64,000 nt of DNA, taken from positions 558,001 through 622,000 of the forward strand of contig NZ_VKKY01000001.1 in NCBI RefSeq assembly GCF_008271695.1, read 5' to 3'. The position numbers were made by a program, and so were the translations under genes. Below the pieces are notes generated by a model, which was given only the letters and a program-made list of their open reading frames with translations, ran no database searches and was not told where the DNA came from. Every line of letters starts with the position of its first letter. Position 1 is the stretch's first letter. Below are positions 47,763 to 56,743 of this stretch, piece by piece. The stretch is from Rufibacter hautae. Its GTDB lineage: Bacteria; Bacteroidota; Bacteroidia; Cytophagales; Hymenobacteraceae.

Positions 47763-50720
47763 CTAAGCCTCCGACATCTCCACCAGATCATTCAGGGTTA
47801 TAATTTTTTCCTGGATATCGGCCACGTTATTGTGCACCTGCAGGCGGGTTGGCCAGGCAGAGAGATCCTCCCGCATCTCTCGGAACTCAAGCAGCATCTG
47901 CTGCAGCAGGAACTTCATTTCCTGGTCAGGCTCCGGCACGCCAGGCAAGGTGGTGGGTGCGGTGCTCCCGCCATCGGCAAAAGCGGCCACTCCCCTTTGT
48001 CTCTCAGACTCCAGCCAAGACACGGTGTTGGCGTACTTGGGCGAGGAGATCATCCAGTTGGGGATAACCAGCTCTGCGCCCCGCTCCCCGATCAGGCCCA
48101 GCTTCGCGCTGTTCACCCAGCCCCCCTCAGCGAAGGTACCGATGGAGCCGCCGGAATAACCCGAGGCCATTTCCCACATGCCGCCCCGTTCCACCATGTT
48201 GATGAGCGCTTTGCTTCCCGAGCTGCGGGTCATCCCCCCATCAGCAAATGCCTGGGTACGCACTTGCTCCAAGGCCATGCCGGCTCGGGCCGTGGCAATT
48301 ACCGATTTTGCAGTACCACTCAGACCGAAGGTGCCGATGGAGGCCGGGTGCGCCATGTAGCCGGAGATCTCCTGCATCAGGTCGGCGATGATCTTGCCGG
48401 CGGTGAAAGCCTTGATCACGTTGGCGTTCTTTTTCCGGGAGGCCTCATCGGCGGCGAAGAACTCCAGCCCCACGTCCATGATGTACTTGAAATTATCGGT
48501 CTCCAGCCGCATCATCTTGGCCTTGAACTCCGCGGTGGCCTGGGCATTCGCTTTCTTGCCGTCAGCGATTTCCTTATCGGTTTTGAGGATTTCGTTCTTC
48601 AGCTTGACCGCAGCCAAAGACTCTGCCTGCCCGGCAGCCTCCAGATCAGCCAACTTGGCGGCGGCCGTCGCTTTCTTCAGTTCCAGCAGGGCCATGTCCA
48701 GAGCCTGCTCTGCCTCCAGGGCACGCAGGCTCTGGTCCTCCAGGCGCGTCTGGTCGTTGAGAAACTCGTTCTCCAGCAGCTCAGCCTTCAGCTGCTGGTC
48801 TTCGTCGTATTTGGCGAGTTTCTCCTCCAGGGTTCTAGCAGCCTCTTCCTGCAGGCGCTTTTTCTCATCTTCCTGGGCCTTGAGCTCAGCGGCTTTCAGC
48901 TCCTCATCTTTCAGGCGCTGCTGCTCCTGGAGGTTATCCAGCAAAGCCTGCTTCTCGGTGTAGGTGGCGGCGGCGTTGGCCTTCACCACTTCCTTTTGTT
49001 TCTCCAGCTCGGCTTTCTCCAGCTGGTGCTGCAGACGGAGTTTGGCCAGCACTTTGTCAACGCCGTCCTGCATCACATCCACCTTCAGCTTGGCCAGCTC
49101 AATCTCCGCAGCTGCCTCAGCCCTATCAAACTCCTCCCTGGCTTTCCTCAAGGCGGCAGCTGCTTCCTTACGGCGTCTTTCCTCCTCCTTGGCGGCAGCC
49201 TTGGCGGCTTTTTCCTTCTCGGCGCGGGTGGCCCCTCCCTCTTTCCTGGCCTGATCGGCAGCGGCGGCGGCGGCTTTGTCGGCTTCCTGCTTTTTACGGA
49301 TCTCTTCCTCTTTCTTGGCTTCCATCTCATATTTGACGTAGCCTTGCCAGTAGGCCTTGCTGCTTTTGTCACCGATTTTCCCGAACTCCTCGGCGGCCCC
49401 TGAGAAGTCCCCGGAGGTGAGTTTTTTGAAAACATCCGCAATCCCGCTGCCGAAGGCCTTCACCGCCTCAAAGGATCCCACCATCTCATTCCGAAGCTCC
49501 TTTATGCTCAAGACAAAAGCGTTGAGCACCAAAAGGCCAAAGGTTTTTATGTTGGTCCAGATCACATCCAGGGTGGCACCGGTGCCTGCAAAGGTCTCCC
49601 CCAGTTCAGCCTCGGCGGCGGCCAGCGCTTTGTTGGCCTCCAGTTGCTCAATCTGGGACTCGGTGAGCCCATTGGTTTTATCCACCATGCTGTCCAGCTC
49701 GCCGCCCAGATCCTGCAGGCTGCGCAGGTACTCAATACCGGCGTCCTCCCCTGGACCACCGAAAACATCCGCGATCACGGTCTGGAGTTTGCTGGCCGGA
49801 ATGGTGGTGTCGTTCATCTGCTTGCTTACCTGGCGAAGCGCCTCGGCGGTGGTCATGGTGCCCTCATTCAAACCTTTGAAGATCTTGTCAGTGAATCCCT
49901 GGCCAAAGGCGGCATCCAATGCCTCACCGGTTGCCTTGGTCTGCTCCCGGATCCGCAGGCCGAACTCTTTCACCACGTCAGGGGCCTTATCCGAGAAAAT
50001 ACCCCTGTTCTCGCTTTTGGCCAGCTCGGCAACGAAGTCTTCGGCGCTCACCTTGGCCCCGGCGAACTGGGTGGAGTACTCCTTGATGTTGTCCAGAAAC
50101 TGCCCAGAAGCATCGGCCCCCGCGAGCGTACCTTTCTCCATCAATTCAAACGCCTCCTCAAACGAGATTCCGAATTCCTTCGCCAGTACTTTGGCCGAGT
50201 TGATCACCTCATTGTTTTCTTTCCCGAACGTCTGGGCATAGGCTGAGGTACGGGCATACAGGCTGTTGAGCTCCTGGTCCTGGGTCACACCCAAGCTTTG
50301 CCAGGCTCCCTTGACTTTGTCCACGTCATTGACCAGCCCCAGAAATGCCCGGCCCAAATCCACGATGGTCTGGAAAGCCAGCAAAGGAAGGAAAGCAGCC
50401 ACGGCCGCTTTGAAGCCGACCTTCAGAAGCCCGGTGGCGGAAGTCACCCCCTCAATGCCCAACCGGGAGGCAAGTGTGCCTTTCTGCATGGTCTGCTGCG
50501 CCTGGGTGACCCCGTGGATCTCCTGCCGGGCCTCCGCAGTCCTCTTCTTCATTTCCTGGAAGTCCCGGATCAGGTCTTTGCGCCGGGGATCGTCCGTCGC
50601 CATTTTGTTGATCTGCGCGTTCAGCAAGGCTTGGGCTCCGGTCATCTCCTTGACCGAAGCGTTGAATTTCTGCCCGTTGGCGATAATCTCTATCTCCCGG
50701 GTCGTTCTATCTGTTGCCAT
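47763..50720 (-). CDS. Phage tail tape-measure protein
   Basis: A 985-residue protein that sets tail length and helps DNA entry. The N-terminus ATDRTTREIEIIANGQKFNA is a conserved opening of Bacteroidota tape measures. Hydrophobic membrane-active segments follow (GFKAAVAAFLPLLAFQTIVD; FGLLVLNAFVL). A long charged coiled coil occupies roughly residues 480-760, rich in Ala, Glu and Lys. The C-terminal part is Gly-rich with repeats of FADGG and FAEGGWVN and the motif LIGERGAELVIPNWMISSP, typical of phage tape measures. It is the last gene of the tail operon, 1 nt after the preceding gene. Confidence 0.92.
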   Translation of the reverse strand: MATDRTTREIEIIANGQKFNASVKEMTGAQALLNAQINKMATDDPRRKDLIRDFQEMKKRTAEARQEIHGVTQAQQTMQKGTLASRLGIEGVTSATGLLKVGFKAAVAAFLPLLAFQTIVDLGRAFLGLVNDVDKVKGAWQSLGVTQDQELNSLYARTSAYAQTFGKENNEVINSAKVLAKEFGISFEEAFELMEKGTLAGADASGQFLDNIKEYSTQFAGAKVSAEDFVAELAKSENRGIFSDKAPDVVKEFGLRIREQTKATGEALDAAFGQGFTDKIFKGLNEGTMTTAEALRQVSKQMNDTTIPASKLQTVIADVFGGPGEDAGIEYLRSLQDLGGELDSMVDKTNGLTESQIEQLEANKALAAAEAELGETFAGTGATLDVIWTNIKTFGLLVLNAFVLSIKELRNEMVGSFEAVKAFGSGIADVFKKLTSGDFSGAAEEFGKIGDKSSKAYWQGYVKYEMEAKKEEEIRKKQEADKAAAAAADQARKEGGATRAEKEKAAKAAAKEEERRRKEAAAALRKAREEFDRAEAAAEIELAKLKVDVMQDGVDKVLAKLRLQHQLEKAELEKQKEVVKANAAATYTEKQALLDNLQEQQRLKDEELKAAELKAQEDEKKRLQEEAARTLEEKLAKYDEDQQLKAELLENEFLNDQTRLEDQSLRALEAEQALDMALLELKKATAAAKLADLEAAGQAESLAAVKLKNEILKTDKEIADGKKANAQATAEFKAKMMRLETDNFKYIMDVGLEFFAADEASRKKNANVIKAFTAGKIIADLMQEISGYMAHPASIGTFGLSGTAKSVIATARAGMALEQVRTQAFADGGMTRSSGSKALINMVERGGMWEMASGYSGGSIGTFAEGGWVNSAKLGLIGERGAELVIPNWMISSPKYANTVSWLESERQRGVAAFADGGSTAPTTLPGVPEPDQEMKFLLQQMLLEFREMREDLSAWPTRLQVHNNVADIQEKIITLNDLVEMSEA

Positions 50721-50721
50721 C

Positions 50722-51165
50722 TTAGAGGTTGATTACAATTTGTTCGTTTTTACTTCCCGGCACCAACCGTTCCGCGGCCTGCAGGGATGCGTTCACCCCG
50801 ATCAGGTAGCTCAGCTGGTTTACCTGGTGCCCGATGCTGTCGCGGCCTTCGCTGTACCACCGCTTGGGTTTCCGTTGGTTGCCCAGTACCCGGCCGATCA
50901 GACGCCGGCTGGTGGCGTTGCTTTTCTGTTCACCCAGTTTGGTACCGCGCCCCACCCCCATATCCACCATGGCCCCATACCAGGCATAGGCGATCTTCAC
51001 TTTCAGCAAGTCTCCGTTGGCGGCGGCAATCACCGCACCCTCAAAGCTTCGTTCCAGCTCACCGCTGGAATGGATCTTGAGTTTCTTCAACTGCTTTCCC
51101 CAGCCTTGCAAGACAAAGCCCAGCCATTCCTTGGCCAGCTCCCGCTGTGTTTTCTCGGCTTCCAT
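50722..51165 (-). CDS. Phage-associated hypothetical protein
   Basis: A 147-residue basic protein between a tail structural gene (directly abutting) and the tape measure. The segment KIAYAWYGAMVDMGVGRGTK recalls 'FVDMGVGRG' motifs in Bacteroidota phage proteins of HK97 gp10-like or neck type. The link is from memory of the motif only. The rest (SNATSRRLIGRVLGNQRKPK) is strongly basic. It probably takes part in tail completion or assembly, but the exact role is unknown. Confidence 0.65.
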   Translation of the reverse strand: MEAEKTQRELAKEWLGFVLQGWGKQLKKLKIHSSGELERSFEGAVIAAANGDLLKVKIAYAWYGAMVDMGVGRGTKLGEQKSNATSRRLIGRVLGNQRKPKRWYSEGRDSIGHQVNQLSYLIGVNASLQAAERLVPGSKNEQIVINL

Positions 51166-52635
51166 CTAGTAGATTCTTTTAAGCGGTACTTTGGCTGGCT
51201 GCAGGCCTTTCTTCCGGGAGACGGTGATGCTCACCTTTTCCCAGATGCCGGCGAAGGTGCCCGACTCGTGCCGGATGAAACTCCTGCGCCGGCAGTCCAG
51301 CGCCAGGAAATCCTTGATGTGGAAACTCTGCTCGGTCTCGATGGACTCGGCGTGAAGCAGGAAATCCAACCAGGCCTTGTGCCGGCGCTCGTAAAGGCCC
51401 TTCGGCCCGGCCCACTGCAGGGAGTCGGTCCCGATCTCGGCTCCTTTTGAGTCAGTGGTACCACTAGTGCCCAGCGGATAAATCCGGTCAAACTGATCCT
51501 GCTGAAGCCCCCGGTAAGAGAGCAGGCGCAGGGTGTATTTGCCGGAGCCGTCCTCCTTTTGCGAGGCTTCTGGCAGGAGCCGGCCAAAGTAATCGGTCAT
51601 GGGCAGCGTGCCGGCCTGGCAGCTGATCGGCTCCTTTCCCGAGCCGACGGTATAGGTAAGGTCAACCGTCCCCAGCAACGCATCACCGGAGTCGGCGGTC
51701 ATTTCCAGGGTGAAGCCGGTGGCCAGCGCCGGTTCCCAATCATAGAGGCGGCCGGTGCTCTCGGTCCATTCCATGTAGGTGCGGTCTCTGGCCACCGCAT
51801 CCAGGCTCAGGATCTCCACCTCTTTCCGGAGCGGGTTGAAGACCATGCCCAGGCAGAAAAGCGAACGGATGGCTTTGAGGAACTCATTCACCTTCATGTC
51901 AGGCAGATGGTCACTGATCACCAATGGAGCAAGTCCATCCAGATCGGAAGCCGGGTAAAGCGCATGCGTGTTGTAGATCACCAGCCGCCGGGTTTCCTCT
52001 TCCTGGATCCAGGAGCCGGTGACGGTATAGCCGAAGGTGGCCAGCACCGCCTGCAGCACGTGCGCCAGGTACGGGAACGGGGTCACCGGGTACTGCCGGT
52101 AAAAAGCGTTGGCCGGCGCGGACTTGAACCCGCCGTCATAGTCGTTGATGATATCGCTGAAAAGCTCCGGGCGCTCCTCAAAAAAGTCAGTGTTGCGCAC
52201 CGGGAACAGGGCATACTTGGCCTCCGGAAAAACGGGCAAGGCCTGCAGGCTCAGCGGCTCGGCACCCAGGTCCAACTCGCGCAGGTTCTGCTCTTTCAGC
52301 AAAGCGGAGATATCGCCCACATCGGTTTGGAAATTCACCTCATAGCCTTTGGAGCTGCGCTTGACCAGGTTCAGCTTCCCGACTTTCCAGAGTTGCCCCA
52401 TCAGAAAGAGTTGGCAGGCCTGCTGGGGCTGTCTGTACCTGGCCACAGAAAGATGACCGGGAAAACCCAGCACCTTATTGTTCCCGGAGCTGAAGGGCAG
52501 CGTGAACGGAAAGGTGAGCGTGCCGGGGATTCTATCGGTTTCAAACAGCGGGTTCCAGGCCTCAATCTGGATACTCAGCTCCTCGGGCAAGTCCAGCCAG
52601 GTATCCCCCAGTTTGATCATGATGGTGTCGTTCAT
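51166..52635 (-). CDS. Phage tail structural protein (baseplate/distal-tail type)
   Basis: A 489-residue protein. The opening IMIKLGDTWLDLPEELSIQI and RIPGTLTFPFTLPFSSGNNK is typical of the large tail proteins found upstream of tape measures in Bacteroidota phages. The middle holds YLAHVLQAVLATFGYTVTGS and VNEFLKAIRSLFCLGMVFNP, and a beta-rich C-terminal half ends KVPLKRIY. It overlaps the upstream gene by 4 nt and abuts the next. By position it could form part of the tail tip or baseplate hub. No enzymatic motif is seen. Confidence 0.65.
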   Translation of the reverse strand: MNDTIMIKLGDTWLDLPEELSIQIEAWNPLFETDRIPGTLTFPFTLPFSSGNNKVLGFPGHLSVARYRQPQQACQLFLMGQLWKVGKLNLVKRSSKGYEVNFQTDVGDISALLKEQNLRELDLGAEPLSLQALPVFPEAKYALFPVRNTDFFEERPELFSDIINDYDGGFKSAPANAFYRQYPVTPFPYLAHVLQAVLATFGYTVTGSWIQEEETRRLVIYNTHALYPASDLDGLAPLVISDHLPDMKVNEFLKAIRSLFCLGMVFNPLRKEVEILSLDAVARDRTYMEWTESTGRLYDWEPALATGFTLEMTADSGDALLGTVDLTYTVGSGKEPISCQAGTLPMTDYFGRLLPEASQKEDGSGKYTLRLLSYRGLQQDQFDRIYPLGTSGTTDSKGAEIGTDSLQWAGPKGLYERRHKAWLDFLLHAESIETEQSFHIKDFLALDCRRRSFIRHESGTFAGIWEKVSITVSRKKGLQPAKVPLKRIY

Positions 52636-54692
52636 AGCTCCAGCGGTTTGAGTTCAGAGGTTTGGTCATAGTAGCCGGCCAGCCGGAGCTGCGGCGTGTA
52701 GCGGTGGCGGCGCGGCAGCTGTACCTCAAAGTCCAGGTAGCCCACGTCCTCGGCCTCATCCAGCGGCACCTGGTTTTTGTCCAGCACGAGCACCGGCGTG
52801 AAGCGGTCATTCTCCAGCAGCCATACCCGCTCGGCCAGCAGGAAGTCCTGCAAGGCCAGGATCTCCCTCGGCTCCCGGTAGCCGGTGGTCAGCTCCAGGG
52901 TGGCCTTGGCCGATTTGGAGCGCACCTCCACCTCATGCCGGGTGGCCGGCGTGCCGGGCAGCAGGTTCCGCTCCAGCGTGGTGGTATCCGGATCCAGCTT
53001 GAGTTTGGCCTTGCCGGTGGTCACCAGGGTGTTGATGCCGCCGAGGCTGTTGGTGTACAGCAGGTACCTCCTTCTCTCGTCCAGATCTGGGAGCAAAAAG
53101 AAGCGGCGCGTCTCGCTGATCACTGCGCCATCCTGGTCCACCAGGTACACGTCCCAGCTTTTCACGCTCACGTTTTCCTTGAGCACCCCCACCCCGATCT
53201 GGTCATGGCCCACCGGGATGCAGTACATTTCATAGCGCCTCACTTCGGTTTGCATGTAAGCGTCGGTAATGAGGCTGGTTCCGTCGGAGAAGCGCACTTT
53301 GGTTTTCACGGTGAAGCTTTCCAACAGGAAAGAATTGGGCATGAAGTAGAGGAACTCGGGCTGATTGGTGTAAACCCCTTTCTCCGGCTGGTCCCAGGTG
53401 AAGAAGGGCTTCCGGTTGGGCAGGTAGCTGGAAAAGAAGGTGCCGGCCAGCGTTTCCTGGGTATCCAGGCCTCCGCAGAGCACGTACTGGGTGTCGATCT
53501 GGGTATAGGGCGCGACGGCTGCCGGCGAACCGTACTTTTCGGTGTACTTTAGGAAAAAGCGCCGGAAAACCGCGTCTGCCCTGACCACCGATTTGGCGCT
53601 CAGCTCAGGTAGGTGCGGCTCCACATAAGCGTCCAGCAACTCCCTTAAATCAAAAAGGGTGGTGCCCAATACGTCTGCCGGGTGCTCCAGCGGCTCAGAA
53701 GTCACTTTCTCAAACTCGCCTGACAGATACGCCTTCTCTACCCAAAGCTCGCACAGGAACGAGAGGTTTGGTTTGTTGGCCACATCCTCCGCGGCAAGTT
53801 CCAAGGTCACCGGGTTGCGGGAAAAATAGAAGCGGAAATTACTGACGACCACGTTTACCGAGCTGGAGCAGCCGTTGGCATCGGTCACAGTGAGCCGGTA
53901 AGTGCCTGGTGCCAGTCCAGAACGGTCCTTCTCGGTGGATCCGTCACTCCAGGTGTAGGTGTAACCGGGCGTGCCGCCGGAAACTTCCACGGTCACGCTC
54001 TGGCCCTGGACCGAGGCCACCACCTCCACCCGGGTCGGCTCTCCCAGGGTGATCTCGAGAGAGACCACGCCGGGATGATCATCCCCCAGAGCATCAGGCA
54101 CGGTGCTGTCGGCGATGGTGACGCGGTAAACGCCTTTGATCACCATCTCGCGGTCCTTGGTGGTGGGGCCATCCTCCCACTGGTAGGCGTAAGGGGCCAC
54201 GCCTCCGGCAACGTTCAGGAAGATATCCCCGCTGGTGCTCCCGTAGCAGGAAACATCCGTTTTCAGGAAAGAGGCCGTCTGCGGTGGGTTGTTGGTGCAG
54301 CCGCTGGCCGTGACATAGTTGTCCCCCGAATCTGGCAGGGCATAAGGAAGGTTCAGCTCATCCCGGTACTCTTTGGCCCGGAGGGTGACGCTGCCGCCCT
54401 GCTCAAAGCCTACGCCACCTGTTACTACGGCACCGATGACGCTGAACCTAGTCTCGCCGATGGACTGCAGGTAGGCCTTCACCGCCGTCTCCAGGGCCGC
54501 CACGTTCCGGCCGACATCCCCGGCAAGCACGTCCGGGGTTTGGTTCTGGGCAAAGTAGACGGTAGTCCCACCCACGCCGGTGAAACTTTCTGACACAAAT
54601 CTCACCGGAACCCCCAGGATAGTGAGCTGGATGGATTTGTTATGGGCCACGTAAGGGCCCATGCTCATGGTAACTCTCGCTAACCTAGCCAT
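52632..54692 (-). CDS. Phage tail protein with two SprB-like repeats
   Basis: A 686-residue tail protein. The N-terminal module (residues 1-130) includes TTVYFAQNQTPDVLAGDVG. Two SprB-type repeats then follow: SCYGSTSGDIFLNVAGGVAP with YAYQWEDGPTTKDR, and VEVSGGTPGYTYTWSDGS with GTYRLTVTDANGCSSSV. This pattern is known from the Flavobacterium gliding adhesin SprB and other surface adhesins. A large C-terminal region (about 310-686) is beta-rich with PEFLYFMPNSFLLESF and RRYLLYTNSLGGINTL, the kind of sequence found in tail fibres of this phylum. The SprB-like repeats may bind host surface glycans. It overlaps both neighbours. Confidence 0.7.
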   Translation of the reverse strand: MARLARVTMSMGPYVAHNKSIQLTILGVPVRFVSESFTGVGGTTVYFAQNQTPDVLAGDVGRNVAALETAVKAYLQSIGETRFSVIGAVVTGGVGFEQGGSVTLRAKEYRDELNLPYALPDSGDNYVTASGCTNNPPQTASFLKTDVSCYGSTSGDIFLNVAGGVAPYAYQWEDGPTTKDREMVIKGVYRVTIADSTVPDALGDDHPGVVSLEITLGEPTRVEVVASVQGQSVTVEVSGGTPGYTYTWSDGSTEKDRSGLAPGTYRLTVTDANGCSSSVNVVVSNFRFYFSRNPVTLELAAEDVANKPNLSFLCELWVEKAYLSGEFEKVTSEPLEHPADVLGTTLFDLRELLDAYVEPHLPELSAKSVVRADAVFRRFFLKYTEKYGSPAAVAPYTQIDTQYVLCGGLDTQETLAGTFFSSYLPNRKPFFTWDQPEKGVYTNQPEFLYFMPNSFLLESFTVKTKVRFSDGTSLITDAYMQTEVRRYEMYCIPVGHDQIGVGVLKENVSVKSWDVYLVDQDGAVISETRRFFLLPDLDERRRYLLYTNSLGGINTLVTTGKAKLKLDPDTTTLERNLLPGTPATRHEVEVRSKSAKATLELTTGYREPREILALQDFLLAERVWLLENDRFTPVLVLDKNQVPLDEAEDVGYLDFEVQLPRRHRYTPQLRLAGYYDQTSELKPLEL

Positions 54693-55215
54693 TGAATTTT
54701 TCTTTATTGTATTTCAGGGCCTTGGAAGCCATGGTGAAGGAGAAATCGAAACGGGTGCCGAAATACTGCAGGGCGACTTTGGCCACCTGGTCACTGGAGA
54801 CATTGCTGGGCGAGATGCGCGTGAGCGGCACCCCGCCGTAGTTGTTGATCCGCTCGATGGCGGCGGCCATGATCTCCTCGCCGATGCGCTCAGTCTCATC
54901 GTAGGCTTGCTCCTGGGCATCCACGTTGTTGGGGTCCACATTGCGCAGGATCAGGAAGGCCCCGTAGAAAACCTTGCTGGTCCGGTCCCCGCCGTTGTCG
55001 CTGAAGCCGGCCTCGTAGTTCTGCAGCACCATGAAAAAGCCGTCTTTGATTTTGTGCTTAATGCTGTTGTTAAACTCGGTCAAGTCCAGCACCCGCTGCA
55101 TTGGATCGCTGGAGAGCGTCATCCGCACAAAGCGCATGTTCTTTTCCGAGTGCAGCAGGTCCACGTGCTGCTCGGCCAACTCCCGGAAGAGCGCGTTGTA
55201 TTCCTTAGTTCTCAT
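54685..55215 (-). CDS. Phage-associated hypothetical protein (tail-completion-like position)
   Basis: A 176-residue protein starting MRTKEYNALFRELAEQHVDL. It is mostly helical at first, then mixed (VFYGAFLILRNVDPNNVDAQ; QVAKVALQYFGTRFDFSFTM). Its size and position upstream of the large tail genes suggest a tail terminator or completion protein, but I see no diagnostic motif. The ATG at 55215 is preferred to one 11 codons upstream because it overlaps the previous stop by just 11 nt. It overlaps the following gene by 8 nt. Confidence 0.6.
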   Translation of the reverse strand: MRTKEYNALFRELAEQHVDLLHSEKNMRFVRMTLSSDPMQRVLDLTEFNNSIKHKIKDGFFMVLQNYEAGFSDNGGDRTSKVFYGAFLILRNVDPNNVDAQEQAYDETERIGEEIMAAAIERINNYGGVPLTRISPSNVSSDQVAKVALQYFGTRFDFSFTMASKALKYNKEKFNG

Positions 55216-56047
55216 CTCTCTGCTTTTTTGCCTCCTCCACTTCCTCAAAGCGCTGCTGCATCATCCCCAGGATGCTGCGGATGTTGGCCTTCCCGGTTGA
55301 TTCGATGTTCATCACGTGTCCGCTCATCCCGAGCAGCACGCCGTCCCAGCCTTTGCGGCCGGCCGTCTTCTGGTTGGATCCGGAAAAAACCAAGGGAAAC
55401 TCCCTCTCCAGCTCCTCCCGGCAGTCGCGGTACCAACAGAGGATCGCCAGCTTCTGCTCCAGGGAGAACCTGGCCACCAAACGTGCCCGGCCGTCCACGA
55501 AGTAGGGGTTGAACTCCTGCCGGCAGTCACCGCCGTAGCTGGCCAGGCGTTTCAGCAGGAAGTGGAACCACCGCTTCTTCCGGTAGAGGCAGGAGACCAA
55601 CTTGTCCAGCATGGCCGGGTTCTGCTTCTGGGTATAGGCGGTGAAGAAGGTGTCGGCGTAGATGAACTCCAGGAAACTCATGTTCCGGATCCGCTCCCTG
55701 GGGCCGAAGAGTCGTGGCCTGAACCAGCCCAGGAAACCGGGCACCCTGAGTTTGGGGAAGAGCTGGGCCGTCAGCCCGGAGAAGCCGCCTTTTTCCAGAA
55801 AAGGCATAAGCCAGTAAAACTGCAGAAGCTGCAGCGGGGTGAAGAGCATCAGCAACGCTCTGGGGACGTTGAGCAGGATGAAAAGAGTCTCCAGCCGAAG
55901 CAGCTCCTGGATCTGGTGGGGCTTCAAGCCAGGGATAGATGGGATTCTGGTGGAGACGGCGATAATCCCCAGCAGCTGCTTACCTGTGAGCTCGTTCCAT
56001 TTGCCCGGCAATTGCCGCTGCAGTTTTCCAATTTTGATGTCGTGCAT
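55205..56047 (-). CDS. Phage-associated hypothetical protein
   Basis: A 280-residue protein starting MHDIKIGKLQRQLPGKWNEL. It is rich in helices and aromatic residues (RALLMLFTPLQLLQFYWLMP; KRWFHFLLKRLASYGGDC; EQKLAILCWYRDCREELE). An ATG at 56137 would add 30 hydrophobic residues; the ATG at 56047 gives the more phage-like start. No family is recognised. Its place ahead of tail genes would fit a tail-assembly or head-tail joining role (inference). An AT-rich gap separates it from the next cassette. Confidence 0.55.
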   Translation of the reverse strand: MHDIKIGKLQRQLPGKWNELTGKQLLGIIAVSTRIPSIPGLKPHQIQELLRLETLFILLNVPRALLMLFTPLQLLQFYWLMPFLEKGGFSGLTAQLFPKLRVPGFLGWFRPRLFGPRERIRNMSFLEFIYADTFFTAYTQKQNPAMLDKLVSCLYRKKRWFHFLLKRLASYGGDCRQEFNPYFVDGRARLVARFSLEQKLAILCWYRDCREELEREFPLVFSGSNQKTAGRKGWDGVLLGMSGHVMNIESTGKANIRSILGMMQQRFEEVEEAKKQRDEN

Positions 56048-56282
56048 GGTCTTCAATGAGGTTTGCACGAAATTCGGCAGCAAGCCAACGGCCAGAAAGG
56101 ACACAAAAAAAGCCCTGACAATTGCCAAGGCTTTCATTTACATGGGATCAATGTTCAATAACTTTGTGAAGGCAGGAAGTTCACGTTCTGTCCCCTCATT
56201 CACTTGCTTTAATCTAGTAAAGGGAATAAGTCCATTTATTGTTCATCAGTTCTGCTTTCAAAAGCTGATGTTGGGCGTGGTC

Positions 56283-56735
56283 TCATGTATTAAAATCTAT
56301 TCTGCTTAATCTCATTTCAATTAACGCTTTCTCAATAGTTGAAAAACTATTTTTAGAGTATTCGTATTTCTTTATTTGGTGTGTCATTTCCAAAAGTCGT
56401 AATAGTATATCCTGCTCAATACGATAATCCCGTATGTATCTTAAATACTGACGATACACAATCATACCATAGAAAATCAAACTGGAAATAAAGAAAATGA
56501 TAAATACAAACTTTATACTCAAGTACTGGTCTTGTACTTCAATTAAATATGGAGCTAAAAAAAATATTAGTGATATAATAAAAACTAACATTACAAGAGC
56601 CGCTGCTTTTACCTGAATTGCATAAAGATTTTTTTGAATGTTTTTAACCTTTTCTGACACATTCTCTGCCAAATCTAACAGTTCTCCTACCTCTTTATAC
56701 TTTGATACTTCGTTATTCTCAGAATGATTACTCAC
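56283..56735 (-). CDS. Two-helix membrane protein with N-terminal coiled coil, partner of GTPase
   Basis: A 150-residue protein. A charged coiled-coil start (VGELLDLAENVSEKVKNIQK) is followed by two membrane helices (about residues 44-68 with ALVMLVFIISLIFFLAPYLI, and 75-96 with FVFIIFFISSLIFYGMIVYR). A C-terminal helical tail (RIEQDILLRLLEMTHQIKKY) ends the protein. It starts with GTG at 56735, 8 nt after the stop of the GTPase gene, so the two are co-transcribed. The DNA is much more AT-rich than its phage-tail neighbours. No family is recognised. It may anchor the GTPase or form a membrane effector. Confidence 0.68.
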   Translation of the reverse strand: MSNHSENNEVSKYKEVGELLDLAENVSEKVKNIQKNLYAIQVKAAALVMLVFIISLIFFLAPYLIEVQDQYLSIKFVFIIFFISSLIFYGMIVYRQYLRYIRDYRIEQDILLRLLEMTHQIKKYEYSKNSFSTIEKALIEMRLSRIDFNT

Positions 56736-56743
56736 TTTTCTTA

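Noticed and set aside
47832-49403. Long plus-strand open frame (523 codons) opposite the tape-measure gene
   Set aside because: It is Leu/Gln/Gly-biased low-complexity translation of the strongly biased coiled-coil codons on the other strand. The minus-strand frame has clear tape-measure features and fits the operon.
50266-51450. Plus-strand open frame of 394 codons over phage genes
   Set aside because: It spans the end of the tape measure, a whole small gene and part of a tail gene on the opposite strand. It is a mirror of their codon bias.
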